The notes under the pieces are model-generated. The model ran no database searches. It was not told the DNA's origin and saw only the letters and a list, made by a program, of their open reading frames with translations. 64,000 nt of DNA from Streptomyces sp. WAC 04229 (GTDB lineage Bacteria > Actinomycetota > Actinomycetes > Streptomycetales > Streptomycetaceae). Made by a program: the position numbers and the translations under genes. Shown in pieces: positions 12,293 through 20,045 of the stretch. Position 1 is the stretch's first letter. Every line of letters starts with the position of its first letter. Where the stretch lies: positions 1-64,000 of the forward strand of contig NZ_QHJH01000003.1 in the NCBI RefSeq assembly GCF_003947455.1, written 5' to 3'.

Positions 12293-14596
12293 TCAGCTCC
12301 CCGTGGGCGCCGCCCGTTCCAGTCTGACCAGGACCGCCTTGGAGGTGGGCTGGTTGCTGATGTCGGCCACGCTGTCCAACGGGACGAGGACCTGGGTCTC
12401 CGGGTAGTACGCGGCGGCGGAGCCGCGGGCCGTCGGGTACGGGACCACCTCGAACCCCTCGGCGCGGCGCTCGGCGTCGTCGTGCCAGACGCTCACCAGG
12501 TCGACCCGGTCCTTCTCGGCCAGACCGAGGGCGGTCAGGTCCGCCGGGTTGACGAGCACCACGCGGCGGCTGCCGTGGATGCCCCGGTAGCGATCGTCGG
12601 GCGTGTAGGGGACGGTGTTCCACTGGTCGTGGGAGCGCAGGGTCTGCAGCAGCAGGTGGCCCTCGGGCACGTACGGCATGTGGCAGGCGTTGACGGTGAA
12701 GCGTGCCTTGCCGGTCTCGGTGCGGAACACGCCCTCGTTGACCGGGTTCGGCAGCCTGATGCCGCCGGGGCGCGCCACGCGCCGGTTGAAGTCGTGCAGG
12801 CCCGGCACGATCCGGGAGATCCGGTCGCGGACGGCACCGTAGTCGGCCTCGAACTCCTCCCACGGCAGGCCGGCGCGGCTCTCGTCGAGGGTGCGGCGGG
12901 CGAGCCGGCACAGGATGGCGACCTCGCTGAGCAGCAGCGGGGACGCGGGCTTCAGCCGTCCCCGGGAGGTGTGCACCTCGCTCATCGAGTTCTCCACGGT
13001 GACGAACTGCTCACCGCCGGCCTGGTGGTCGCGTTCGGTCCGGCCGAGGGTCGGCAGGATGAGCGCGGTATCGCCGCAGACCGCGTGGGACCGGTTGAGC
13101 TTGGTGGAGATGTGGGCGGTCAGGCGGCAGCGCCGCATCGCGTCCTCGGTGACCGCGCTGTCCGGGGCGGCTCGGACGAAGTTGCCGGCGACGCCCAGGA
13201 AGACCTTGACGCGGCCCTCGCGCATCGCCCTGATGGTGTTCACCGAGTCCAGGCCGTGGGCGCGCGGCGGGTCGAAGCCGAACTCGTCGCGCAGGGCGTC
13301 GAGGAAGGAGCCGGGCATCCGCTCCCAGATGCCCATGGTGCGGTCGCCCTGGACGTTGCTGTGACCGCGCACCGGGCAGGCGCCGGTGCCGGCCCGGCCG
13401 AGGTTGCCGCGCAGCAGCAGGAAGTTGACGATCTCCCGGATGGTGGGAACGGCGTGCTTGTGCTGGGTGACGCCCATCGCCCAGCAGACGACGACGCGTT
13501 CGCTGCGCAGGACGTCGTCGCGGACGTCCTCGATCTCGCCGCGGGTCAGCCCGGTCGCGGTGAGCACGTCCGCCCAGGAGACGCCGCGCGCGTGCTCGGC
13601 GAACTCCTCGAAGCCGCTGGTGCTGTCGCGGATGAAGTCGTGGTCGAGGACTTCGCCCGGCCGGGCGTCCTCGGCCTCCAGGAGCAGTCGGTTCAGCGCC
13701 TGGAAGAGGGCCAGGTCGCCGCCGGCACGGATGTGCAGGAAGCGGTCTGCGATCTCGACGCCGCGTCCGATCACCCCGCTCGCCTTCTGCGGGTTCTTGA
13801 ACCGCAGCAGTCCGGCCTCGGGCAGCGGGTTCACGGCGACGACGCGGGCGCCGTTGCGTTTCGCCTCCTCCAGCGCGGACAGCTGCCGTGGGTGGTTGGT
13901 GCCGGGGTTCTGCCCCACCAGGAAGATCAGATCGGCGTGGTGGAGGTCCTGGAGGCCGACCGTGCCCTTGCCGGTGCCGAGGGTCTCGTGCAGGGCGAAG
14001 CCGCTGGACTCGTGGCACATGTTGGAGCAGTCGGGCAGGTTGTTGGTGCCGAAGGCGCGGGCGAACAGCTGGAGGACGAAGGCGGCTTCGTTGCTGACCC
14101 GGCCCGAGGTGTAGAAGACCGCCTCGTCGGGGGTGCCGAGCGTTTTCAGCTCGTCGGCCAGCAGGCCGAGGGCGTCGAACCAGCTGATCGGCTCGTAGTG
14201 GTCGGAGCCGGGCCGCTTGACCATCGGCTCGGTGAGCCGTCCCTGCTGGTTCAGCCACAGGTCGGAGCGCCCTGCCAGGTCGGAGACGGGGTGTTCGCGG
14301 AAGAACCCGGCGGTGATCCGCCGGGTCGTCGCCTCGTCGTTGATGTGCTTGGCGCCGTTCTCGCAGTACTCGTTGCGGTGCCGGTGGCCCGGGGCGGGAT
14401 CCGCCCAGGCGCAGCCCGGGCAGTCGATGCCGCCGACCTGGTTCATCGTCAGCAGGTCCACCGCGGTCTCCCGGGGGCCGGCCTGCTCCAGGGAGTACTC
14501 CAGTGCGTGCACCACGGCGGGGACGCCCGCGGCCCACGTCTTGGGAGCCGTGACCTTCAGGTCGTCCCTGGGGTCTTCCCTGGGGGGCTTCTTCAT
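12293..14596 (-). CDS. FdhF/YdeP family molybdopterin oxidoreductase
   Basis: Molybdopterin-dependent oxidoreductase of 767 aa, of the formate-dehydrogenase-alpha-like FdhF/YdeP group. The N-terminal segment MNQVGGIDCPGCAWADP keeps a Cys-X2-Cys, but the full set of four cysteines that binds the [4Fe-4S] cluster in classical FdhF is not apparent. Molybdopterin-binding stretches follow (FYTSGRVSNEAAF, CSNMCHESSG, LIFLVGQNPGTNHPRQ, VRGHSNVQGDRTMG) and the C-terminal molydopterin dinucleotide domain ends with LVPLDSVADISNQPTSK. The physiological substrate of this family is unclear; YdeP is linked to acid resistance in E. coli. No partner subunit is adjacent. Confidence 0.9.
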   Translation of the reverse strand: MKKPPREDPRDDLKVTAPKTWAAGVPAVVHALEYSLEQAGPRETAVDLLTMNQVGGIDCPGCAWADPAPGHRHRNEYCENGAKHINDEATTRRITAGFFREHPVSDLAGRSDLWLNQQGRLTEPMVKRPGSDHYEPISWFDALGLLADELKTLGTPDEAVFYTSGRVSNEAAFVLQLFARAFGTNNLPDCSNMCHESSGFALHETLGTGKGTVGLQDLHHADLIFLVGQNPGTNHPRQLSALEEAKRNGARVVAVNPLPEAGLLRFKNPQKASGVIGRGVEIADRFLHIRAGGDLALFQALNRLLLEAEDARPGEVLDHDFIRDSTSGFEEFAEHARGVSWADVLTATGLTRGEIEDVRDDVLRSERVVVCWAMGVTQHKHAVPTIREIVNFLLLRGNLGRAGTGACPVRGHSNVQGDRTMGIWERMPGSFLDALRDEFGFDPPRAHGLDSVNTIRAMREGRVKVFLGVAGNFVRAAPDSAVTEDAMRRCRLTAHISTKLNRSHAVCGDTALILPTLGRTERDHQAGGEQFVTVENSMSEVHTSRGRLKPASPLLLSEVAILCRLARRTLDESRAGLPWEEFEADYGAVRDRISRIVPGLHDFNRRVARPGGIRLPNPVNEGVFRTETGKARFTVNACHMPYVPEGHLLLQTLRSHDQWNTVPYTPDDRYRGIHGSRRVVLVNPADLTALGLAEKDRVDLVSVWHDDAERRAEGFEVVPYPTARGSAAAYYPETQVLVPLDSVADISNQPTSKAVLVRLERAAPTGS

Positions 14597-14642
14597 CCGA
14601 GGACCGCCTCTCGTTCCCTGTTCGTCCTGTGCCCTACGACGT

Positions 14643-15161
14643 TCAGCCCACCGGCCAGCCCGCGACCCGGCTCCTGGGCGGTTCCGGCTCCTGCGGCCGG
14701 ACCTGGCCGCCCCGGATGGTTCCCCGCCAGCCCCCGCCGGCCTGTCCGTGGCCTTCGATGAACGTGCCGAAGTTCGCCAGCTCCCGGCGCACCACCCGGC
14801 GCGTCGCCCCGGGCACGGCGGCGAGCAGGCCGAGGGGACCGCGCGGCTCGATCCACAGGCGCACCGTGATGGCCGTACGTCCGTCCCCGGCGGCCCGGAA
14901 CCGCACCTCGCCCCGGTGGCGGGGCCGGCGCCCGAGTCCGCGCCAGACGAGGTGCGAGTCGGGCACCTGCTCGACGATCTCGGTGGCGAACTCGCGGCGC
15001 ACCGGCCCGCGGCCGACGACCCACAGGATCAGGGCGGGCCTGACCTGCTCGACCCGGAGCACCGTGGCCGTGAACCTCGGGAAGCTCTTGAACTGGGTCC
15101 ACTGGTCGTAGGCGGCCCGCACCGGTACCGCGACCTCGATCGTCTCCTCGACGTCGGTCAT
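14643..15161 (-). CDS. SRPBCC (polyketide cyclase/dehydrase-like) family protein
   Basis: Protein of 172 aa with a START/SRPBCC helix-grip fold in the first ~145 residues (VEETIEVAVPVRAAYDQWTQFKSFPRF). Such proteins bind hydrophobic ligands; with no biosynthetic genes nearby the role is unknown. The last 25 residues (GGGWRGTIRGGQVRPQEPEPP) are low in complexity. Its ATG overlaps the stop of the preceding short Clp-like gene (ATGA), so the two are translationally coupled. Confidence 0.85.
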   Translation of the reverse strand: MTDVEETIEVAVPVRAAYDQWTQFKSFPRFTATVLRVEQVRPALILWVVGRGPVRREFATEIVEQVPDSHLVWRGLGRRPRHRGEVRFRAAGDGRTAITVRLWIEPRGPLGLLAAVPGATRRVVRRELANFGTFIEGHGQAGGGWRGTIRGGQVRPQEPEPPRSRVAGWPVG

Positions 15162-15439
15162 GCCTGGTCCGCCTTCCCGGCCCCGGCGAGCAGGCCGCGG
15201 GCCGGCTCGACCTGGGTGGCCGCCCACAGCAGGTGCTCGGTGTCCAGGTCGGACGTTCCGTCCTCCAGGGCCCGCCGTCCGGCCAGGTTGGGCAGTTCCC
15301 GGGACGACTCGGTCGGCAGCCGGCCGATCGGCACGCGCTGGACCGCCGGCGGCGACGAGGCGGGGGACCTACCGAAGAAGCGGTTCAGCAGCTCACTGAA
15401 CGGATCGGACGAGCCGAAACCGAACGACGACATCGACAT
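15158..15439 (-). CDS. Truncated Clp-family N-domain protein
   Basis: Short protein of 93 aa whose sequence matches the start of Streptomyces ClpB/ClpC-like AAA+ chaperones: MSMSSFGFGSSDPFSELLNR, then the Clp N-motif containing TSDLDTEHLLWAATQVEPARGLL. Full-length relatives continue for more than 700 residues with two ATPase modules; here translation stops right after one Clp N repeat, with the tail AGKADQA. A good RBS (GGGAG) precedes the ATG and its stop overlaps the SRPBCC start, so it may still be expressed, as an adaptor-like fragment or only as a leader for coupling. It could equally be a fresh gene remnant. Confidence 0.65.
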   Translation of the reverse strand: MSMSSFGFGSSDPFSELLNRFFGRSPASSPPAVQRVPIGRLPTESSRELPNLAGRRALEDGTSDLDTEHLLWAATQVEPARGLLAGAGKADQA

Positions 15440-15866
15440 GACAGCTCCCGGGGCGGTGGCGCGACCACTCCACCGAAACCCGATGCCGGTGGCTCCGCAA
15501 ACGGAGCGGCGGCGCCGAGGGCCGGCGCCCACGGTCAGGGGGTGACGCGTTGCGGCTGACGACCACTCCTGCAGCAGTGATCGTCGACGCCCCCGCGCGC
15601 CCCCGGGCGCTCGAAGAGGCCCCGCGCGGCCGTCGCCCACGACCGGCTGGCGAGAGGGATCGCCACGCGGGAGGCCGAGCACCCCGGAAGGGTGCTGTCC
15701 GCGTCACCCACCGGGAAAGTCTCCGCGGCGAGGCCGAGGGCGACGTGCCGCACACGGTGCGCATGCTCAGCCCGGACAACGGTGCTCGGACACCTGCGAG
15801 CCGGGCGCGAGCTGGATTGGGTCGAGCTCGCGGCTCAGGACCGGACCGGGCCCCCCTCCGGCGTGC
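15440..15866. other. Gene-free region between Clp fragment and ArsR gene
   Basis: About 430 bp with no supported gene. A minus-strand open frame (15535-15753, 72 codons) has no recognisable family and mixed third-position composition; it may be a decayed gene end. The region next to a truncated gene suggests past rearrangement. Confidence 0.4.
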
Positions 15867-16202
15867 TCAGCGAGGAGCGGTATCGGCCGGGGGGCCTGCT
15901 CCCAGGAGCGCGAGGAGCCCGGGGAATCTCTTCTCGATGTCCGCGCGTCGTAGTCTGACGCCCTTGCGGTTGCCGTAGTCGATCTCGTCAATGAGACCTG
16001 CCTCGCGCAGGACCCGGAAGTGGTGGGTCTGGGTCTGCTTCGAGATCGGAAGACCGAACGAGTTGCAGCCCCGCTCGCTGTCGCTGCGGTCGGTGGCCAA
16101 CTCCGTCATCACCGAACGACGGTGCTCGTCGGCGAGGGCACGGAACACCGCACCCAGATCGAGCGCATCGGCCTCCGGGCCGTCCAGGTTCCTCCCGGCC
16201 AC
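15867..16202 (-). CDS. ArsR-family helix-turn-helix regulator
   Basis: Winged-helix regulator of 111 aa of the ArsR type (VFRALADEHRRSVMTEL, then KQTQTHHFRVLREAGLIDEI as recognition helix and wing). No metal-binding ELCVCDL motif is present, so it probably senses an organic or redox signal rather than metal. The GTG start has a strong AAGGAGG 6 nt upstream. It is divergent from the FAD monooxygenase, with two near-identical palindromes in between, so it very likely represses both. Confidence 0.88.
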   Translation of the reverse strand: MAGRNLDGPEADALDLGAVFRALADEHRRSVMTELATDRSDSERGCNSFGLPISKQTQTHHFRVLREAGLIDEIDYGNRKGVRLRRADIEKRFPGLLALLGAGPPADTAPR

Positions 16203-16213
16203 GCGGCACCTCC

Positions 16214-16241
16214 TTCAAGTACGACTTGCATCGTACCTGAA
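16214..16241. promoter_or_regulatory. ArsR operator 1
   Basis: TTCA-A-GTACGA, 6 bp, TCGTAC-C-TGAA: a long inverted repeat with a perfect GTACGA-N6-TCGTAC core at 16219-16236, starting 12 bp upstream of the ArsR start codon. It shares its core with operator 2. Confidence 0.6.
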
Positions 16242-16257
16242 GGGCATGCTTCCCTAA

Positions 16258-16277
16258 GGTACGAAATTGATCGTACC
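16258..16277. promoter_or_regulatory. ArsR operator 2
   Basis: GGTACGA-N6-TCGTACC, a perfect 7-bp-arm palindrome centred 40 bp from operator 1 (about four helical turns) and about 95 bp before the monooxygenase start. Spacing and identity suggest cooperative binding on one face of the DNA. Confidence 0.6.
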
Positions 16278-16372
16278 TGGGTCCGGTTGCACCGCCCCGT
16301 GCCGCCGCCCCCTCAGACCCGGCCCGGCATTCGCCGGGGACCTGGTCATCGACACTCCGAGAGGTCATCGTC

Positions 16373-17515
16373 ATGAAGAAGCCCGAGGTGCTGATAGTCG
16401 GTGCCGGAATCGCAGGGCCCGCACTCGCGTACTGGCTCTCCCGGAACGGCTACCGGCCGACGGTCGTCGAACATGCCCGGCAGCTGCGCTCCGGTGGTAG
16501 CGCGATCGTCGTGAAGGGGCCCGCGATCCCGGTCGCCGAGCGCATGGGCATCCTCCCGCAGCTCCGCGAGCTCGCCACCCGCAATCGGTCGCTGACCCTG
16601 CTCGACCCCGGCGGCAGGCGCATCCTGCAACTCGCGCTCACCTCGGACAAGGCGCCGACGGTCGAGGTGACCCGAGCCGACCTGTCCGAGGTGCTCCACC
16701 GGTCGGCGCAGACCGAGGCCGAGTTCTTGTTCGACGACACGGTCACCGCTCTCGATCAGGATGAACGCGGGGTGGACGTCACCTTCCGGCGGTCCGCGCC
16801 ACGGCGCTTCGACCTGGTAGTCGGTGCCGACGGGATGCACTCCACCGTTCGGCGCCTGGTATTCGGCCCCGAGCGGCAGTTCGCGAACGACCTGGGCCTG
16901 TACGGCGCGACCGTCCCGCTGGAACCCGACGCCGTCGAGGACCCGACCGAGATGACGATGCTGACCGTGCCGAACCGGATGCTGGTCCTCCACCCCTCGC
17001 GGACCACCCCGCTCGCGATCTTCACCTTCCGGGCCGCGCAGCCGGCGCCCCACGACCGCAAGAACATCGCCCTTCACAAGCAGACCGTGGCCGACGCCTA
17101 CGCCGACGTGCGGTGGCGGGCACCGGAACTCGTGGCAGCCTTCCTCAACCATCCGGCTCCGTACTTCGACCCCCTGACCACCGTCCGAGTGCCCTCGTGG
17201 TCCCGCGGACGGGTCGTACTGCTCGGGGACGCGGCGGCGGCGACGGCCCTGCTGGGTGACGGGTCCAGCATGGCGATGGCGGGCGCGCACGCCCTCGCAG
17301 AGGAGCTCGCCGCCCATCCTGGTGATCACGCCCGCGCCTTCGCCGCCTACGAGTCGCGGCTCCGCCGTGCGGTAGGCCCGCGGCAGCGACGCGTCGGTCT
17401 CCTCTCCAGGCTCATGGTGCCCCGCACCCGGCCGGGCCTCGCGGTGCGCAACGCGGTGGGCCGCGCGGTCGGTCGCACGAACCGGGTCACCTCTCGCGAA
17501 GCCGCGAACCGGTAG
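16373..17515 (+). CDS. FAD-dependent monooxygenase (PHBH-like)
   Basis: Class A flavoprotein monooxygenase of 380 aa. It has the N-terminal Rossmann GXGXXG-type motif (VLIVGAGIAGPALAYWLSRNG), the DG motif (VVGADGMHSTVRR) and the GD motif (VVLLGDAAAATALLGDG). Relatives hydroxylate aromatic compounds, tailor polyketides or inactivate antibiotics (Tet(X)- and Rox-like). With an ArsR repressor opposite and no biosynthetic cluster around, a detoxification role is a reasonable guess. RBS GAGAGG precedes the ATG. A strong hairpin follows the stop. Confidence 0.88.
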   Translation: MKKPEVLIVGAGIAGPALAYWLSRNGYRPTVVEHARQLRSGGSAIVVKGPAIPVAERMGILPQLRELATRNRSLTLLDPGGRRILQLALTSDKAPTVEVTRADLSEVLHRSAQTEAEFLFDDTVTALDQDERGVDVTFRRSAPRRFDLVVGADGMHSTVRRLVFGPERQFANDLGLYGATVPLEPDAVEDPTEMTMLTVPNRMLVLHPSRTTPLAIFTFRAAQPAPHDRKNIALHKQTVADAYADVRWRAPELVAAFLNHPAPYFDPLTTVRVPSWSRGRVVLLGDAAAATALLGDGSSMAMAGAHALAEELAAHPGDHARAFAAYESRLRRAVGPRQRRVGLLSRLMVPRTRPGLAVRNAVGRAVGRTNRVTSREAANR

Positions 17516-17523
17516 ACCGGGTC

Positions 17524-17550
17524 CGCGCCGACCGGTGACCGGTCGGCGCG
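17524..17550 (+). terminator. Hairpin terminator after monooxygenase
   Basis: Arms CGCGCCGACCGGT (17524-17536) and ACCGGTCGGCGCG (17538-17550) are perfectly complementary over 13 bp with one base between, starting 9 bp after the stop codon. Confidence 0.75.
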
Positions 17551-17719
17551 CAGCTCCACGGTAGCTCTCAGCCGGATCGGCGCCGCCATGTCCGACGAGC
17601 CCGTCGGAGTGGCAGGTCATCGCCGATGCGGCGGGTCGACTGCTGTCGGCCTCACCCACCGTTCCCGGCGCTCGCCACGACACGGGGACTGCCGGTGACT
17701 ACGCCCCCGCGACGCGGAG

Positions 17720-17969
17720 GTGAAGTGCTGGGCGGACAAGGCGTATCAAGGCGACGACGGCATCATCCCGGTGCCCTTCCGCGGCCTGCGTCTCAAGCTG
17801 CGGCGACGTCGGTACAACAGCACCCACGCCAGGTTCCGCTGCCTCGGCGAGCAAGCCGCGGCCGCCCTGAAGGGCTGGTGCCTCCCGCGGAAACTCCGCT
17901 GTGGCACCGACCGGGTCACCGCCAACGTGAAGACCGAGGTGACCGACGCGGTGAGCTGGTGCGCGCGGT
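17720..17969 (+). pseudogene. IS5-type (DDE) transposase C-terminal remnant
   Basis: The frame reads KCWADKAYQGDDGIIPVPF, then HARFRCLGEQAAAALKGW and RKLRCGTDRVT, the C-terminal part of the IS5-like 'transposase family protein' DDE group (usual pattern WADKAYQG...N..HAKIR...E.....LK.W..L.KLRCS). Only about 80 residues of ~260 remain; the N-terminal half, the first catalytic Asp and any inverted repeat are gone. Similarity ends at about the point where the acyltransferase gene on the other strand stops, so this is the scar of an insertion beside that gene. Confidence 0.7.
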
Positions 17970-18619
17970 CATCCACGCCCGTCGCGCGGAGCCGCCGCCT
18001 CCAGGTCCTCGATGGTGCCGGACATGATCGTCCGGACGTGCTCGGTGATGAGCGAGGCGGGCCAGTCCCACCAGGCCACCGCGAGGAGCCGGGCCACGTC
18101 CTCGTCGCTGAAGCGGGTGCGCACCAGCCGGGCCGGGTTGCCGCCGACGATGCCGTAGTCGGGCACGTCCCGGGTGACCACGGAGCCCGCGCCGACGATC
18201 GCGCCGTGGCCGATGCGGACCCCGGGCATGACGGTGGAGCCGTGGCCGAACCAGACGTCGTTGCCGACGACGGTGTCCCCCCGGCCGGGCAGGCCGGTGA
18301 GCAGGTCGAAGTGCTCGGACCAGGAGCCGCCCATGCTGGGGAAGGGGAAGGTCGAGGGGCCGTCCATCCGGTGGTTGGCGCCGTTCATGAGGAACCGGGT
18401 GCCGGTGCCCAGCGCGCAGAACCGGCCGATCACGAGCTTCTCCGGACCGTAGTGGTAGAGCACGTTGCGGGTCTCGAAGGCCGTCGCGTCGTCGGGGTCG
18501 TCGTAGTAGGAGTACTCCCCCACCTCGATGAGCGGGGACTTCACCAGCGGCCTGAGAAGCACCACTCGCGGGTGCTCGGGCATCGGGTGGAGCACCGTCG
18601 GGTCTGCGGGCACGGGCAT
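17969..18619 (-). CDS. CatB-related (Vat/xenobiotic) O-acetyltransferase
   Basis: Left-handed beta-helix acyltransferase of 216 aa in the Vat/CatB group. Hexapeptide repeats are visible (VIGRFCALGTGTRF, TVVGNDVWFGHGSTVMPGVRIGHGAIVGAG SVVTRDV) together with the GANHRMDG loop that carries the catalytic His of this group. The best studied members acetylate streptogramin A or chloramphenicol; many homologues are of unknown substrate. It is divergent from the MFS gene, whose TetR-type operator at 18717-18732 lies between them. Start ATG at 18619, with GAGGA upstream. Confidence 0.85.
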   Translation of the reverse strand: MPVPADPTVLHPMPEHPRVVLLRPLVKSPLIEVGEYSYYDDPDDATAFETRNVLYHYGPEKLVIGRFCALGTGTRFLMNGANHRMDGPSTFPFPSMGGSWSEHFDLLTGLPGRGDTVVGNDVWFGHGSTVMPGVRIGHGAIVGAGSVVTRDVPDYGIVGGNPARLVRTRFSDEDVARLLAVAWWDWPASLITEHVRTIMSGTIEDLEAAAPRDGRG

Positions 18620-18716
18620 GGCGGTGGGTTCCTCACGGTCGGGCCGGCACGGAGCCCCATGATCGCCGCGACGGCGTCGGCACGACATCGGTTTTTCGGC
18701 AGGGACCGAGAGCAGA

Positions 18717-18747
18717 GTGTACGTTCGTACGCTTGCGCCTGTAGGCT
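18717..18747 (+). promoter_or_regulatory. Operator and leaderless promoter of MFS gene
   Basis: GTGTACGTTCGTACGC (18717-18732) with core GTACG-TT-CGTAC, then TAGGCT as -10 box (18742-18747) ending 6 nt before the ATG at 18754. The operator covers the -35 position. The same 16-bp sequence recurs at 20009-20024, ahead of the acetyltransferase. Confidence 0.6.
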
Positions 18748-18753
18748 CCGCGC

Positions 18754-19962
18754 ATGACTGTCGACGTACTGCGCCGGGCCACGCCGGCCGACCGGCGGGC
18801 CCGGGTGGCCGTCGCCGTGCTCTTCTTCACCAACGGGGCGCTGTTCGCCAACCTGCTGCCGCGCTATCCGCAGATCAAGGCGGACCTCGGGATCGGCAAC
18901 GCCGCCTACGGGCTGGCCGTGGCCGCGTTCCCGGCGGGCGCGATCGCGGCCGGACTCGCGGCCGGGATACTCGTCCGCCGGTTCGGCTCGGCGCGGGTGG
19001 CGGTCGGCGGCACGCTGCTGACCGGCGTGGGGATCCTGGCCGCCGGACTGGCGGAGTCGGTCGTGGTGTTCGCCGGGGCGCTGTTCCTGGCAGGCGCGAT
19101 GGACGCGTTCACCGACGTCGCGCAGAACGCGCACGGCCTGCGGGTACAGCGGCGCTACGGACGCTCCATCATCAACTCCTTCCACGCCATCTGGTCCATC
19201 GGCGCCGTCACCGGCGGTTCCATGGCCGCCGGCGCGATCGCGCTCGGCGTGCCCCGGGGCCAGCATCTGTTCTTCTCCGGCGTGGTGTTCGCGGTGGCGG
19301 CCTGTGTGGCGCTGCGGTTCTGCCTGCCGGGCCCGGAGACCGAGGCGGCCGAGGAGGAGGACGGCGGGGACGGCGCGCGGCGGACTGCGCCGGCCCCGGC
19401 CACGGGCGCGCGGATCCGCTACGTGCTGGCGGCGCTCGTCCTCATCGCCACGGCCGGCACCCTGGTCGAGGACGCGGGCAGTTCGTGGGCCACCCTCTAC
19501 CTCTCCGACTCGCTGCACGCGTCGGTGGCGCTGGCCGCCTCCGGCTATGTCGCCCTGGTCGGGGCGCAGTTCGTCGGCCGGCTCATCGGGGACCGGCTCG
19601 TGGACCGGTTCGGCCAGCGCGCCGTGGCCCGCTCCGGCGCGCTGATCGCCGCGGTCGGCATGGGGCTGGCGCTGGCCGTGCCCACGGTGCCCGGGACGGT
19701 GCTCGGGTTCGCCGCGGCCGGTTTCGGGGTGGCGACGCTGGTCCCGGCGGCGATGCACGAGGCCGACGAACTGCCCGGCCTGAAGCCCGGTTCGGGGCTG
19801 ACGATCGTCTCCTGGCTGATGCGCCTGGGCTTCCTGCTCTCCCCGCCGGTCGTGGGCCTGGTCGCCGACGCGACGAGCCTGCGGGTGGGGCTGCTGGTCG
19901 TGCCGCTCGCCGGACTCCTGGTGCTGCTGCTCGCCGGAGTGCTCCAGCCCCGGCGCCGCTGA
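18754..19962 (+). CDS. MFS transporter
   Basis: Twelve-helix major facilitator, 402 aa (VAVAVLFFTNGALFANLLPRYPQIKADLG at the start; typical of the YbjJ/FucP-like MFS set with GAGSSWATLYLSDSL in the middle). Substrate unknown; small-molecule or drug efflux is likely from the TetR control. There is no RBS and the -10 box is 6 nt upstream, so translation is probably leaderless. It appears to form a regulon with the acetyltransferase and TetR genes downstream through shared operators. Confidence 0.85.
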   Translation: MTVDVLRRATPADRRARVAVAVLFFTNGALFANLLPRYPQIKADLGIGNAAYGLAVAAFPAGAIAAGLAAGILVRRFGSARVAVGGTLLTGVGILAAGLAESVVVFAGALFLAGAMDAFTDVAQNAHGLRVQRRYGRSIINSFHAIWSIGAVTGGSMAAGAIALGVPRGQHLFFSGVVFAVAACVALRFCLPGPETEAAEEEDGGDGARRTAPAPATGARIRYVLAALVLIATAGTLVEDAGSSWATLYLSDSLHASVALAASGYVALVGAQFVGRLIGDRLVDRFGQRAVARSGALIAAVGMGLALAVPTVPGTVLGFAAAGFGVATLVPAAMHEADELPGLKPGSGLTIVSWLMRLGFLLSPPVVGLVADATSLRVGLLVVPLAGLLVLLLAGVLQPRRR

Positions 19963-20008
19963 GCGGTACCTCCGTACGGGTCGGTCTCGGGGCTCCGGAC
20001 GCACGGGA

Positions 20009-20043
20009 GTGTACGTTCGTACGCTTCAGGGGTACGATCGTGC
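20009..20043 (+). promoter_or_regulatory. Double operator and leaderless promoter of acetyltransferase-TetR operon
   Basis: GTGTACGTTCGTACGC (20009-20024) matches the MFS operator exactly. A second related site, GTACGATCGTGC (20032-20043), starts 21 bp after the first core and contains the TACGAT -10 box (20033-20038). Seven nt separate this box from the ATG at 20046. Two helical turns between sites suggest two repressor dimers. Confidence 0.6.
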
Positions 20044-20045
20044 GC

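Noticed and set aside
12284..14761. Long plus-strand frame of 825 codons across the oxidoreductase gene
   Set aside because: It is the shadow of the minus-strand FdhF/YdeP gene; its translation has no family signature, only His/Gly/Val/Gln-rich antisense sequence.
15535..15753. Minus-strand 72-codon frame between the Clp fragment and ArsR
   Set aside because: No RBS, no recognised family and poor third-position GC bias; described only as a gene-free region.
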